From Trichobilharzia regenti (Eukaryota > Platyhelminthes > Trematoda > Strigeidida > Schistosomatidae): 64,000 nt of DNA. Of the stretch, positions 9,921 through 20,572 are shown piece after piece. The DNA is taken from the NCBI GenBank assembly GCA_944472135.2, contig OX235263.1, positions 13,189,517 through 13,253,516 on the forward strand, given 5' to 3'. The number at the start of each line of letters is the position of its first letter. Within the stretch, counting starts at the first letter, position 1. The position numbers and the translations under genes are program-made. Below the pieces are notes generated by a model that worked only from the letters and a program-made list of their open reading frames with translations, did no database searches and was not told where the DNA came from.

Positions 9921-10847
9921 ATGAAACTAATTACAAACAGACTACTTCAAGAAACGAAACCCAAAATTGGAAATTCGCTCTGGTTTACACTAAAACCAAA
10001 ATCTTATATACCTTCAAGATTCTACGGTCAACCAAAGATACATAAACCCACAGTTCCATTAAGACCAGTAATAGATTTCAACTCACCAACATACAACCTT
10101 TCTAAATACTTACTCTCGATACTACAACCACTACAAAAGGACACTCAAAATATTGTAAAAAATTCATATGATTTCAAATCCCAAATAGAACACCGAGAAA
10201 TTGATAAAGAAGACATTATGGTAAGCTATGATATTAACTCACTATATACTAGCATCCCTATTACCGAAAGTCTTGATATCATTTCCAGTCTACTAGAATC
10301 AGATACAACACTATCACAAAGATGTCCACTAGACACCAGTGAAATAATTAAGAGCTTAAAATTCTGTCTGGAAAGTAATTATTTTACATTCAAAGGGAGT
10401 TTATATAGACAGACAAATGGTGTTGCTATGGGTTCACCAGTCTCCCCAATAGTCGCCGATCTTTACATGAATAAATTCGAAAATAATATCTTTTCAAGCA
10501 TACTCACTCCTAAAATATGGTTAAGATATGTGGATGATACTTTTGTAGTACTAAAACGAGATCTACACAATTCATTCCTGGAGAAAATAAACTGTATATC
10601 TCCCAAAATCCAGTTCACTTCGGAAGCAGAATCAGACATCGGTGAACTTCCATTTCTAGACTGCCTAGTTAAGAGAAAGGAAAACGGACATTTTAGTATA
10701 TCCATATTCAGGAAGAAAACCCACTCCAATAAATATTTAGACTTCAAATCATCACACCCCATCAGCGCAAAGATTTCAGTTGTTTCAAGTCTTCTTAGAC
10801 GAGCACACTCCCTGATAACAGATGAGCAAGAAAAAGAAGAAATATAA
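9921..10847 (+). CDS. Penelope-like reverse transcriptase, partial
   Basis: A 308-codon frame encoding most of a PLE reverse transcriptase. It copies element RNA into DNA at a nicked chromosomal site. Visible motifs: FYGQPKIHK (residues 34-42, the PLE signature near RT motif 2), SYDINSLYTSIP (102-113, motif A, D104), NGVAMGSPVSP (166-176, motif B) and LRYVDDTF (201-208, motif C with both catalytic aspartates). The thumb follows with FLDCLVKRK. The N-terminus of a full PLE RT is absent, and the frame ends at a TAA after EKEEI, whereas the related copies continue, so the stop is probably a point mutation. The GIY-YIG domain lies downstream in another frame. Translation is doubtful. Confidence 0.85.
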   Translation: MKLITNRLLQETKPKIGNSLWFTLKPKSYIPSRFYGQPKIHKPTVPLRPVIDFNSPTYNLSKYLLSILQPLQKDTQNIVKNSYDFKSQIEHREIDKEDIMVSYDINSLYTSIPITESLDIISSLLESDTTLSQRCPLDTSEIIKSLKFCLESNYFTFKGSLYRQTNGVAMGSPVSPIVADLYMNKFENNIFSSILTPKIWLRYVDDTFVVLKRDLHNSFLEKINCISPKIQFTSEAESDIGELPFLDCLVKRKENGHFSISIFRKKTHSNKYLDFKSSHPISAKISVVSSLLRRAHSLITDEQEKEEI

Positions 10848-11455
10848 AAAATCACTGAAACTCTCAAGCAAAACAACTACCCAAGAACTTCATCAACAAA
10901 ATCAACACAGACATTAAGTATGGCCGAAAATGCATTCCGAAAACATGGACTTCAACAGTCGTCATTCCATATAGAGCAGAGACGTCAGACGATATCAGAA
11001 GAGTACTCAATCAGCTCGACATTAGAGTTTTCTTCAAAACATCGGACACACTTCAAAACAACCTTGTCCATATAAAAGACCAAATCCCGAAAGATTCTCT
11101 ATCTAATTGTGTCTACAAAATAAAATGCTCGGAATGTGATGCGATCTACATCGGACAAACATCTCGAGAAATCAAAATCAGAAGAAATGAACACCGTAGA
11201 GCATCTCTTCGACCACCAAGAAATCCAGTTGAACTAGAAAAACTTCAAAAATCATCAGCCATAGGTCTACATGCTATAGAATCAGGCCACAAAATTGATT
11301 TTGACAATATTGAAATAATCCAGAAAAACTTCAGAAACCACAAAGAACGTCTAATATCATCAGAAGCACTTCATATCAAGTGGAATCCAAATTGCCTGAA
11401 TAGGAATGATGGACTAAAACAGAATCTGACCTGGCTACAACACCCTCCCCCATGA
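10848..11455 (+). pseudogene. GIY-YIG endonuclease part of PLE copy 1
   Basis: After the stop at 10845-10847 the protein continues as ITETLKQNNYPR, then a one-base loss near 10880 shifts the frame into NINTDIKYG-like sequence. From about 10900 the frame reads through VYKIKCSECDAIYIGQTSRE, the GIY-YIG nuclease with its paired cysteines, to a stop at about 11455. Compared with the copy at 27957-28544 there is a 3-base loss near 11265 (AIACLH to AIGLH). With one stop and one frameshift this copy no longer makes a single RT-endonuclease protein. Confidence 0.85.
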
Positions 11456-11727
11456 AGTGACAAAATCAACGCAAATGTGATGAGCAAGTTCACTATGTAA
11501 ACACATACTACTTTCATAATTCTACACACTGACAAAATCCAACAATCTACACTTGATTCTGTTATCTTTACCCATTCGCCAACTTGACAACAAAAAACGA
11601 CCCAGACTGACGAACGATGATCAAGTATTTCACATTCTACACTTAGTTTGGTTACCTTTACCTATTCTCCAACTTGACAACCTAAATGATACCAGACTAA
11701 CGAACGATGATCAAGTTAGTAAACTTT

Positions 11728-12000
11728 ATTTTGATATAATAACAGATATACTATTACCTTTGATATTTGGTTTGAACGATCTTCATTGTTATTTTGACTT
11801 TCAATATGTCCTTTTAAGTTGAACTAAGTCTATATTTTTCTCACCCCCTAACTCTTTGTTATATATATGCTGAGATTTTGTAAATTCCGGTTTAATAATA
11901 CTTTGAGAAAGCTATTAGCATTAAATAGCGAAAAGTCAGTAAAACAACAATATCGTTTTGTTTTTCATTCGTTGGGAAATACAAAATCCTCTATTATAAT
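11728..12000 (-). repeat. Right inverted terminal repeat of PLE copy 1
   Basis: Reverse complement of 9638-9908. After it both PLE copies share a further ~65-75 bp (CCCAATGCCCAAATTTTTTC, GTGAACTTGGTTTGGA) before the target duplication, so the two ends are not equivalent. The hammerhead-like segment in this arm reads GAAAAGTC instead of GAAACGTC. Confidence 0.85.
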
Positions 12001-12774
12001 GAAGATCATGTACCCAATGCCCAAATTTTTTCAAACCGTTAAAAGTGAACTTGGTTTGGACGTATATGAACACAGACAAGTTGGAGATGCTGAAAATAAC
12101 CAGCCAACCAATGAGCAGCATCAATCATCATCCACAATAGAAATTTGGAAGTGACCAAGACTTTCACTTTTCAAGGCAGAATGATTCCAATTACGGGCAG
12201 CACGGATCAGGATGCCGAAAACAATCAGTATTAGAAGAGCAAGGTAGACTTTCATTCAGCATTACCATCAAAATTAGGGTTTTGAACACTGATGTTAAGT
12301 CAGTCAGTTTATCTACATGTTTCAGGGATTTGGCGTGTTTCTGAAAGCATTTTAACTTTTACCATTAACTACCTTCTCTTCATACTGAAGATCAGATAGC
12401 AAGAGAGAACCAGCGACAAGAAACACTGGGAAAGAACCAGTCAATGACCTACTGCTCAAAAGTAATTCCGGAGAAAATGGAGATGGATTGGTCACAGGAT
12501 AACATCACGCACCAGGCCATAGTTTGATTGGAATTCTAGTGGGAAATGATGAGATGCGCGTCGAAAGGTGACATAAAGGAGATCTTGACAGGAGCAAATT
12601 AAAGCATATTGCCCATTGTGAGAACATCTAAAGAGGACTGCAGAGAACAGGATGAGATAGAAATGTGTTGTTGATGCCCTGTATTCCATTTGGAGTGCAA
12701 AGGAATAATAACAATGAACTGTCATTCCATTAAAATTCATAGTGAGATCTGAGGTTTTGAAATTTCAACAGCTT

Positions 12775-12945
12775 TGGTTTTATTTTCACCAGGTGGGTTT
12801 GAAAGACTCCCATACAACCTCTCCTCTTTTCACGCTATTTTTATCGGCTTGCTGAGGTTAACTTGGGCGTCGTCCACGAGTTGAATCACGGGTAACCTCC
12901 GTGGTTGACGAACATTTTACAGTTGAACCATCGACACATTATTTC
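12775..12945 (-). mobile_element. Diverged SINE family B
   Basis: Colinear with family B in reverse: CAGGTGGGTTTGAAAG..., GGCTTGCTGAGGTTAA, CGTCGTCCACGAGTTGAATC (box B region), GGTTGACGAACATTTTACAG. Many substitutions; an old copy. Confidence 0.5.
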
Positions 12946-13239
12946 AGTTCAGTTAACACTTGCGAACACCTCCCCCTCTCCAAAAGATATAAACCTCTTA
13001 GCCCATTCATTATTCCATCTTGATAAAATTTGACAGACATCAAAATAGAGAAACTTGGAAGGGAGAAAAATGAAAAATCACGACCATTTCACTTTATCTT
13101 TTGAGTATATGTTTGACGCCATCCGAATCAAATAACCACCATAACACGTGAAATTATGAGTAGCTTTTCAAACGAAGGAACAGCTATTTCTTTCGAATGC
13201 TTTAATTTCACTAATATTATTCCCTTAGGATCCAGGTGA

Positions 13240-13455
13240 GAAATAAGGCTTTGGTAATACGTCATCACATCATTCTGTTCTCTTCAGTCTTTTCCACACA
13301 GCTCCATGATCCCCCCCGTAGCTTTCATTTTATCTTCGTATGATCATCTCTGTTACTGTTGAATGCTTAAGTCATCTTTTTGCATTCAGATATCCCTGGC
13401 GAACCTGGTGCATGATGTCATTCAACAGCTTCCTCAGCGTGTGTCCGATAACCTC
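13240..13455 (-). mobile_element. RTE 3'-end fragment
   Basis: Minus-strand match to the RTE C-terminus: phrases corresponding to ATGTCATTCAACAGCTTCCTCAGCG (read in part: CTTCCTCAGCGTGTGTCC), the reverse of the GHTLRK region. Cut off at 13455 by a family H pair. Confidence 0.6.
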
Positions 13456-13765
13456 CATTTTGTTCAAGTGTTGCTTTGTAGGGATTTGATTGGTTACAGG
13501 ATTTCATCATGAGCTAACATTGGTTAGAGAACCATTGGAAAACCTGAAAGTATTGGACAGCTGTTTTGTCGGACTAGTTTGGGACCCTTCAGCAGTACAC
13601 ACCCACCGGGATTCGAACCCAGGATATTCTGGTTACAAGGCGAGCTCGTATATCATTAAGCCACTGGGACCCAATCTAAACTAGGACGAGACAGCTGTCT
13701 GGTACTTCAACGTTTTCCAATGGTTCTCTAACTCATATCAGCTCATGATAAAATCCTGTAATGTC
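13455..13765. mobile_element. Head-to-head family H pair without central segment
   Basis: Minus-strand module at 13460-13672 (body GATTTCATCATGAGC, hammerhead GTACTG-CTGAAGG-GTCCC, CAGCTGTCCAATACT, box B GGATTCGAACCC, box A TAAGCCACTGGG), followed at once by ribozyme half and body of a plus-strand module (ACTAGGACGAGACAGCTGTC, TCTAACTCATATCAGCTC). The core reads CTGAAGG and the GAAA reads CAAAA, so activity is unlikely. Confidence 0.7.
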
Positions 13766-14149
13766 CATTTTTCCTCAGCATATTTATTGCATGAAAGATC
13801 CCCGGTTAGTTTGTTAGAAGAGCTCCTTATCAGTTATTCATTCTGGACAGCTAAGTGATCTTCAGTATGAAGTGAAGGTATATACTGATGAAAGTCTCTA
13901 GCAGACCAGTGAAAATATATATACAATGATTCTCTTTTATAAATTTGAGCAAAGAAAGAAGAAACATTGGCGCGCAGAATAATCTGGATTCATTTTATTT
14001 CGTTGGTTCTCATAATCTGCGTACAACCTGAATTCTTTAATAACACAAAAATAAAAAAGTGTACAATTTTAACAAACTTTTGTCAATTAGCAGGAGCACT
14101 TTGTCAGGTCGTCATAGTAAAATAAGGCGTTGCGATTTACAGGGTGTCT
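13766..14149. other. No recognisable feature
   Basis: AT-rich, no motif assigned. Confidence 0.4.
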
Positions 14150-14255
14150 AAAGTGTTATTATGATTATATTATTATTATATCCTTTAATTCCAAGAGGAG
14201 CATATAGCTTCAGCTGCGCTTCTCAATTGCCTTCGGTTTTCTGTCTAAAGTGTTA
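14150..14255 (-). mobile_element. RTE 3'-end stub
   Basis: Contains TATTATTATATCC and TTTAATTCCAAGAGGAGCAT, then GCTTCAGCTGCGCTTCTCAA and CCTTCGGTTTTCTG: the 3' end of the RTE with its ATT-type tail, on the minus strand. Only ~100 bp remains, a severely 5'-truncated insertion. Confidence 0.75.
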
Positions 14256-14259
14256 CAAC

Positions 14260-15560
14260 ATATATATACATATATAAATGTCTTGTTAGAGGGGGGTTTC
14301 TCGAAAAAATTAATTAAGAGATGTGTTGTTGGGGTGGTAACAAAAGAAAATTAGTAATAGTTACGTAATAAGATAAAAGAAGATTAAAATTTTTGTGCAC
14401 TTGAGGTCAGATCAGAAGTTGATGATCTAATACAGCGAGGAGAACTCTGAAGATCAAGAAAAATTATCTCTGAAGAGAGACAAGCGAAAAATAAAGGGAT
14501 GGGGCAGTGAAAAGATAAGTTAACAAAATTAACAAAATTAGAAAACAAAGAGTTACTAAGAAGTGAGTCAACAGGGTGATTGAAGTTCAACAACAGATTC
14601 TTTTTGGACACATAAGTTAGGCTTCAATCATTTTATTACTATAGTTTCAGGAAACCTGAGAAGACTTTAGGTACTACTTTTTCTGTTAATTATTTTGAAT
14701 GATTTGAGCACATCTACTCGGGGGCCTGTGTCAATCAGGTGTTTGGCGATTGAAAATTTTAAACAACTCGGTCCTTTTAACCGGAGGCTCCTTGGTACAT
14801 GTTTGCAGAATCTGACGTAGGCCCTCCTCTCTGTTCCTCCAATGTAACTGCTCCCGTAGATACATGTGAATTGATATACACAATTGGAGGTAACATGTGA
14901 GGAATACTTGTCAATATTTGACTGTACCAGTGAGGGGGTTTGTTCGAGATACAGAGATCAATAATGTTGCAGGATATATCCTAGTTAGGGCTGCGTTTAA
15001 TCTTTTATTTACCATTCTCATAATGTCGTCGCCCTATTAGTCGAGTTTGATGAAAATAGACTTCTTACTTGCTGTAGCTGAATCAAGCCTCTTGAGTTCG
15101 TTCTTGCCATATTTTTTAATGAAACTTTGTGGGTAACCATTTTGTTTCAAGCACTTTTCAAGAAGCATTAGTTCACTTTCTAGTTTGTTTGGTGAACATA
15201 TTCTCTTCGCTCTGGAGAAAAGCGTTTTCACCAGCGTTCGTTTGTATCTCACTGGGCAGAAGCTGTTTAAATTCAAGTAAAGACCATTCTGTGTGTCTTT
15301 ACAATTTACAAATCTTTCGAGTGTCCCACCGTATTTTCTCTCCAACTTTACGTCCAAAACATGGAATTTTTCATCATCTTCTTGCTCCATCGTGAAACTG
15401 ATGCTTTTGTGTACACTGCTGAAAGAGTCTAATAGAGACGAAGCGTGACTCAAATCATTGTATACAATGAATGTGTCATCAACATATCCATAGTAGGCTG
15501 TTGTTCGCCAATCGCAAACTTGAGCTCCGTCTAGAAATACTTCTGATGACGCACATGAGC
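14260..15560 (-). pseudogene. Penelope-like element, RT C-terminus to 3' end
   Basis: Minus strand in order: YYGYVDDTFIVYND (RT motif C with both aspartates, about 15510-15470), an open frame of 138 codons (15453-15037) carrying FHVLDVKLERKYGG (equivalent of the FLDCLVKRK thumb segment), YKRTLVKTLFSRAKRIC and LKQNGYPQSFIKKYG (the NYPRNFI linker), then in another frame YQFTCIYGSSYIGGTERRAY (GIY-YIG, about 14880-14800) and the 3' untranslated region to about 14260. A PLE family distinct from family F. Frameshifted and 5'-truncated. Confidence 0.8.
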
Positions 15561-15775
15561 GAAGCTGCTGAATCCTATAGAACCGCTATTCTGATATCAG
15601 TGTTAAAAATTCAGAAGAATATTCCGTTGCAACATAAAAAAAACACCAAGAACAAATAACCAAGCTTCATATTTGATGAGTAACTAATGTGCGATTTTTA
15701 TAAATAAATAATACAAATCACACATTCTATTAGAAACATCCTACGCTCCAATGCTTATTTCTGCTGTCATTGGAA
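15561..15775. other. Spacer with a short palindrome
   Basis: 15722-15810 includes an imperfect inverted repeat: CATTCTATTAGAAACATCC on the left and GGATGTTTC-like ATAGAATGTTTCTGGAATG on the right. The right half belongs to the RTE fragment that follows. No gene seen. Confidence 0.4.
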
Positions 15776-15952
15776 GAAGCATTGGGGCATAGAATGTTTC
15801 TGGAATGTATGAAGCTGGAAAGACTGTCCATATTGCCAGAGAAATATGCAGATACAGCATGGAATCTGCTAGGAAACTGTGAGAGCAGGTGGAATGAATG
15901 GGGACTGTCCAAATTGTTGACTGCAAACTCAATTATTTGCGCTGGTAGTTAA
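15776..15952 (+). pseudogene. RTE apurinic endonuclease N-terminal fragment
   Basis: The plus strand encodes MYEAGKTVHIAREM and, in a frame 15770-15952, LLGNCESRWNEWGLSKLLT, matching LGICESRWNGSGLTKLST of the RTE endonuclease (E is catalytic). It is the only other copy here of the extreme 5' coding region of the RTE. Orientation is opposite to the RTE body at 16026, so it is a separate or inverted piece. Confidence 0.7.
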
Positions 15953-16025
15953 CATTATTTAGTGACGGAATCAACAGTGGCATCATAAAGGATTTTATTC
16001 CTCAATTATGATTTAATTTGCCCTA

Positions 16026-16690
16026 TGGTTCCTAATGAAACATACGGCTTCAACTGCACGTCTCCACTCGCCAATTCTGTCTTCTCCTGTACTTTTCACC
16101 TACATCCATATCAGTTCATACTCTTTCAACTCCTCTCCACACGATCTCCTCCACGACACTCTTGCACTGAGGTCCCACTCGCCGCCTCCCTTTCGGGTTC
16201 CACTCGAGCAATGGCCTGACGCGTGCGCGATGTCATCCAGCGACCTCCTCAGCGAGTGTCCAATCCATCTCAATCCACTTTCTCCTACATATTTGTTGGT
16301 TGGCGATCGGTTCTTCTTTTGTTTGTTAGTGCCCATAGTTTTCCATAGTTGGTGATGGTTTCCGGCCCGACCATCTTATCTTCAGTATAGAGCCAGCGAA
16401 GACAGTTGTTGGTTGATAAAGGTTTGCAACAGGCCGATGGAAATATTTTTCTGACCCGCCCACCAAGTTTCTCATCCATTCCGTACAGAAGAACTGACTG
16501 ACTTGACGTTTGTATTGAAAATCCGACTGGATTTTGTTGTTGATGCTGGCTGAGTGACGAAGATTTCCAGATTGGTTTCAGGTTGATGAATGTGTGTGTT
16601 TCTCGCCTTCCCGATTCTCGCTCGATTTGACATCCTCGTCCGTTCCGACATCCTGTAGTTGAGGTAATGATTCCTAGATAAGTGAATGAA
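16026..16690 (-). repeat. Left arm of a 0.66-kb inverted repeat
   Basis: Nearly identical to the reverse complement of 18922-19588. In one 106-codon reading the arms differ by a single residue. Both arms are decayed RTE 3' sequence with the same disabling changes. Confidence 0.85.
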
Positions 16691-18050
16691 GTAACCTCTT
16701 TCAAATCACTCCCGTTGATGGTGATTGGCGCTGGATGTTGCTGCTGCTGTTGTTGTTGTTGGTTGGTCATTTTCATTACCTCCGTCTTGTCTATGTTGAC
16801 ATGGAGTTCTGCCTTCGCCGACTGCTTCCTCGACCAGTTTGTCGGTTTTCGCTTGTAGGACTTCGATTTTGTGTGACATCAAACATAAATCCTCCGCGAT
16901 CGAAATCCAGGTCTTCTAGGTTCTTCATAGAGGATAACATGAACATAAGATGCAAATTTCTGAAAGACATTCGTCACCTCCTGTATACTACAAGTTATTT
17001 ATCTGGCCAGTTATCATAACTTTAATCCATTTTTCATTGCAAAGTATAGCTGATTAATTAAAAAGAAACATACTGAATAATTATCAATCCTTTGAGTTCC
17101 TAATGCAAACTGGGACTTCAAAAGCTCGTCATCGCTTTACTCAGTTCTCAGCTGCCCTTCGGAGCTAGATCTAGTATCGCCCAATAGCTTTTAGACATCC
17201 CTCACACAGTCTACTTTATATCACCCTTGTACTCATGGTGAATTTCTTATTTCCCATCCTGGTTCCACCCCAGGATCTTACATCCGATGTTACCCAACGG
17301 TCTTCTGAGTTTATTTCAAATAGGTCTCCATTTTGTTTCTGCATAATTGCTGAGCGACAGATTTCTGGTTAGTTTGTTGGCAGACCTCCTTGTTTCTTAT
17401 CCTAAATCCACTTTGTTCCGGGAGAAAGCTTACAATGACAGAACATTTTATTCTCTCCAGGATAACGCGACATATTATTTTACTTGAGACTGGCGGAAGC
17501 ATGATTCTTTCAAAAATCACCATTCTTTGATTGTTTCAGAAAGTCCCTTTTCTTTCAATACACAGGCACTTTTCTTTCTTTCCGAACTTTCTACAATAGT
17601 GGATTCCTCTTCAGTGCTTCAGGGAAAGCTCCATCATTATAACGATGAAGATATTTCCTTTTGTTGGAGGACTCAAGTTCACTGACAGTTCTGTGATTAT
17701 TGGTGGCATTTCTGGAAGAGTTGTAGATTGTGGTCGTCTCAAGAGTCTTTTGTAGTGATCACCCCATCGTTAGCAATTATATTTCCTTCAGAATCTTTCA
17801 CTGGTTCCATCCCAGTAAATGTCTTCCAGTATACTGACCTGGTTATTCTATATACTCCTTACCTGCATAGTGTTTTCCTTCAGCTCGTAGTGTGCCATAA
17901 AAGTGTTTTTAGTCTCTCCTAGCATTCTTCTTTTGTCCTTTCTTCGGCATGCTGTAGACTGAACCTAGCTTCTCTTTTTTCATTGTTCATCTCTCCACTG
18001 TTTTATCTTCCGTTTCGCCTCCAATCTCTCCTCTGTTTGCTTCGATGTGT
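16026..18050 (-). mobile_element. Rearranged RTE copy
   Basis: Minus strand: a C-terminal third with a 163-codon frame (16776-16285) carrying VTSFTYLGIITSTTG and ATYGMDEKL-like LLYGMDEKLGG; upstream an FADD-region piece (16860-16925, LEDLDFD-like); a ~380-bp foreign or unrecognised stretch (16930-17310); then a second, displaced C-terminal piece (17400-17330, QQTNQKSVAQQL) joined to an RT-N-terminal piece (RPEQSGF-like, 17440; PSKI-like, 17480) and the region before the RT (17600-17960). Order and duplication show deletion and rearrangement. Not functional. Confidence 0.7.
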
Positions 18051-18660
18051 TCAAGTATGAAGAAGGCTGTCTGAAATATGCAAGGAGCAGAAGAAATCGA
18101 CTAAATATTAAGAAAGGCTTCCTATTTCTTTCACTTTGATTAAAGTTTTTGGCAATCGAAATCAATTCTGTAAACAATTTGTTTATTTACCATCTCATAA
18201 AGATTCTAAAATCTACAATTGTAAAAACAAAAAAATACTAGACAGTTTTGTTTACTTAACAGCGTGTCACTGTTTCGCATTTGTTTACTTTATCTTCCCA
18301 CAACCAACATTATCTCAGGGGATAATCAACCAAAGTAGATGAGTAGATAAGTGAAATACTCAACTCGCCATTTTTCAAGTAACTCTTTTCTTCTTCTCCC
18401 TCTTCTACGTATCGTCTCACAGCAAATTAGATATATGGAATCAATCTAATAACAATAATTGATCTGTGAGTCAACAAAATCTTAGTAGACAGAGAGAGAG
18501 AGTTACAGTGATTAATTAGATTCTGTTGAAGTAGGGAAAACGTTTTTGATTAAATTTTAGAAAATAAAATACAATCACGTCTGAGTGTTATTCAGTTTTT
18601 ATAGGGACATTATTTATATGGCGAAATGTTATTTAGGCTGACTCATCAAACTGATAGGTT
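18051..18660. other. No recognisable feature
   Basis: AT-rich spacer of the inverted repeat. A family of motifs could not be assigned. Confidence 0.4.
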
Positions 18661-18897
18661 TAATAATAATAATAATTCCTTCACGTTCCCAGTGGAACAT
18701 AGGGCTTCAAGCTGGTGGCCTGAAGTTTCTGTAGCAGTGTTTATTTTACAGGATGAGGTTGCTAGCCTCATACACAACCTTCCGTCTTTGCTAGTTCTAT
18801 ACCTAGCTTAGTGAGGTAAAGGGGTACGTCGGCCAGGGATCGAACTCCAGACCATGTGCATGGTCGGTGAGCGTCCTAACAACTGTGCCACCGACGC
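18661..18897 (-). mobile_element. tRNA-headed SINE family B, best copy
   Basis: Minus strand: tRNA-like head GTCGGTGGCACAGTTG with box B GAGTTCGATCCC, linker CCCCTTTACCTCACTAAGC, RTE 5'-like segment TATGAGGCTAGCAACCTC...CTGCTACAGAAACTTCAG, then RTE 3'-like tail CTTGAAGCCCTATGTTCCAC and TGAAGGAATTATTATTATTA. Its 3' end, including the ATT repeats, matches that of the RTE at 56860, pointing to mobilisation by the RTE machinery. Confidence 0.85.
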
Positions 18898-18914
18898 ACT
18901 GTCTTTTATTACAA

Positions 18915-19605
18915 TATTACTATTCATTCACTTATCTAGGGAACATTGCCTCAACTACAGGATGTCGGAACGGACGAGGATGTCAAATCGAGCGAGAATC
19001 GGGAAGGCGAGAAACACACACATTCATCAACCTGAAACCAATCTGGAAATCTTCGTCACTCAGCCAGCATCAACAACAAAATCCAGTCGGATTTTCAATA
19101 CAAACGTCAAGTCAGTCAGTTCTTCTGTACGGAATGGATGAGAAACTTGGTGGGCGGGTCAGAAAAATATTTCCATCGGCCTGTTGCAAACCTTTATCAA
19201 CCAACAACTGTCTTCGCTGGCTCTATACTGAAGATAAGATGGTCGGGCCGGAAACCATCACCAACTATGGAAAACTATGGGCACTAACAAACAAAAGAAG
19301 AACCGATCGCCAACCAACAAATATGAAGGAGAAAGTGGATTGAGATGGATTGGACACTCGCTGAGGAGGTCGCTGGATGACATCGCGCACGCGTCAGGCC
19401 ATTGCTCGAGTGGAACCCGAAAGGGAGGCGGCGAGTGGGACCTCAGTGCAAGAGTGTCGTGGAGGAGATCGTGTGGAGAGGAGTTGAAAGAGTATGAACT
19501 GATATGGATGTAGGTGAAAAGTACAGGAGAAGACAGAATTGGCGAGTGGAGACGTGCAGTTGAAGCCGTATGTTTCATTAGGAACCTAAGGGAACAATAA
19601 TAATA
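18915..19605 (+). mobile_element. RTE 3' fragment, inverted twin of 16026-16690
   Basis: From FTYLGNIASTTG to the 3' end, with tail GGGAACAATAATAATAA at 19588-19605. A 158-codon frame (18867-19343) runs from the SINE head into it. The 18922-19588 part is the right arm of the inverted repeat. The presence of a 3' ATT-type tail here and its absence at 16026 suggest this arm keeps the true element end. Confidence 0.8.
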
Positions 19606-19954
19606 ATTATCTTTTATTCATAGTACGACATAGGAAATCAACAGCATTACCACTCGTTTCTCTTCAGTCGCATTAGATGTTTTCATGATTCCACATTGGC
19701 TTTGGTGTATTCCTTACAAGGTATCTTCCATATCAGTTTCAAGGCATATCTTATTTGCTACTGGGATTTTACTTGTGGGCCTTTTGGCGTGATGTTGTTA
19801 TTCAACGGTCTCCTTACTACATGTTCAATCCATCTCGATTTTCTTTCACCTGTTTGTTGAGTGATGGATTGCTGGTTTGTACATTGCCAGAGTTTCCTAG
19901 TGCTTGCTTCTCATTCATGGACATCTTCAATAACCATCTAAGGTAGTTGTTTAC

Positions 19955-20175
19955 GAAAGTACTTATTTATTTATTTTATTTATTTTATTTTTATTTTCGT
20001 TACAGCTTGATTCCACACTGTATTTTTGGTACAAGTATGGAATTTTCAGCATGGATATCGGTAGCCCAAATTTCCCAGGCCGACCATAGATATCAGGTGT
20101 GCGTCGGCAGGGGGTCGAACCTCGGACCATGTGCATGGTCGGCGAGAGTCCTAACCACTGTGCCACCGACGCACA
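19955..20175 (-). mobile_element. tRNA-derived SINE family A
   Basis: Complete copy in reverse: tail TTATTTATTTTATTTTT, body TTGGTACAAGTATGGAATTT and CAGGCCGACCATAGATATC, head ending GTGCCACCGACGCAC. Box B GGTCGAACCTCGG in reverse. Inserted in the RTE fragment. Confidence 0.85.
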
Positions 20176-20572
20176 AAGATGAGCTGTTGAAAATCCTTTT
20201 GATAACATGCTCATCAAGTCTTTAAACCATACGAGACCACTGATGTGACAGTAGTATTGGGATTTTGAACGCTACACACTGCGCCAAATAGTTTAGATTT
20301 CTACACTGATATCTGAGTAATGAAGGTCTCTTTTGGTTTTCCGATCCTACCTCGCTCATACGTCATCATTCAGGTCATCATCTGTAGTTAAAGCAATACT
20401 GCCTACATAGGAGAAAGAAGTGGCTACCCTCACATGTGTTCCATCGATAAAGATTCGTGCTTGTTGTAATTAGTATAGTGTCCTCATCACTCTTGTCTTC
20501 TCCATTCTCACCCGAAGTCCTGTCTTTGTCTCCTACTTCTTCTGCTAACTTTTTGGTTTACGATTTTTGTAA

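Larger units (their letters stand above)
9633..12066 (+). mobile_element. Penelope-like element copy 1 (family F), inverted termini
   Basis: Bounded by TGAACACAGACAA at 9620-9632 and 12067-12079. Inside lie a left terminal repeat, a partial RT frame, a broken GIY-YIG frame and a right terminal repeat that is the reverse complement of the left. PLEs are known to carry such 'pseudo-LTRs' in direct or inverted order. The RT starts at the YGQPKIHK motif right beside the left repeat, so the N-terminal part of the polymerase is missing. The element sits inside an RTE remnant. Confidence 0.9.
9150..12744 (+). mobile_element. Old RTE fragment split by two later insertions
   Basis: Three colinear pieces of one RTE copy: 9150-9353 encodes the RT piece around CRVIHSRKLREVF and CLLSPMIF; 9549-9632 encodes the stretch just after the FADD motif up to 'LQVNTD'; 12080-12744 encodes the C-terminal third to the 3' end (CTGTATTCCATTTGGAGTGC, then GGAATAATAA). 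The gaps are filled by a hammerhead SINE (9354-9536) and a PLE (9633-12066), each bounded by a 13-bp target duplication. Many stops: a dead copy, older than both inserts. Confidence 0.8.

Noticed and set aside
10463..10876. 137-codon minus-strand frame
   Set aside because: Lies opposite the PLE reverse transcriptase with its YVDDT motif, which is clearly the coding strand.
16035..16355. 106-codon plus-strand frame, repeated at 19258-19578 on the minus strand
   Set aside because: It is the antisense reading of the RTE C-terminal region in both arms of the inverted repeat, so its conservation reflects the duplicated DNA and not a protein.
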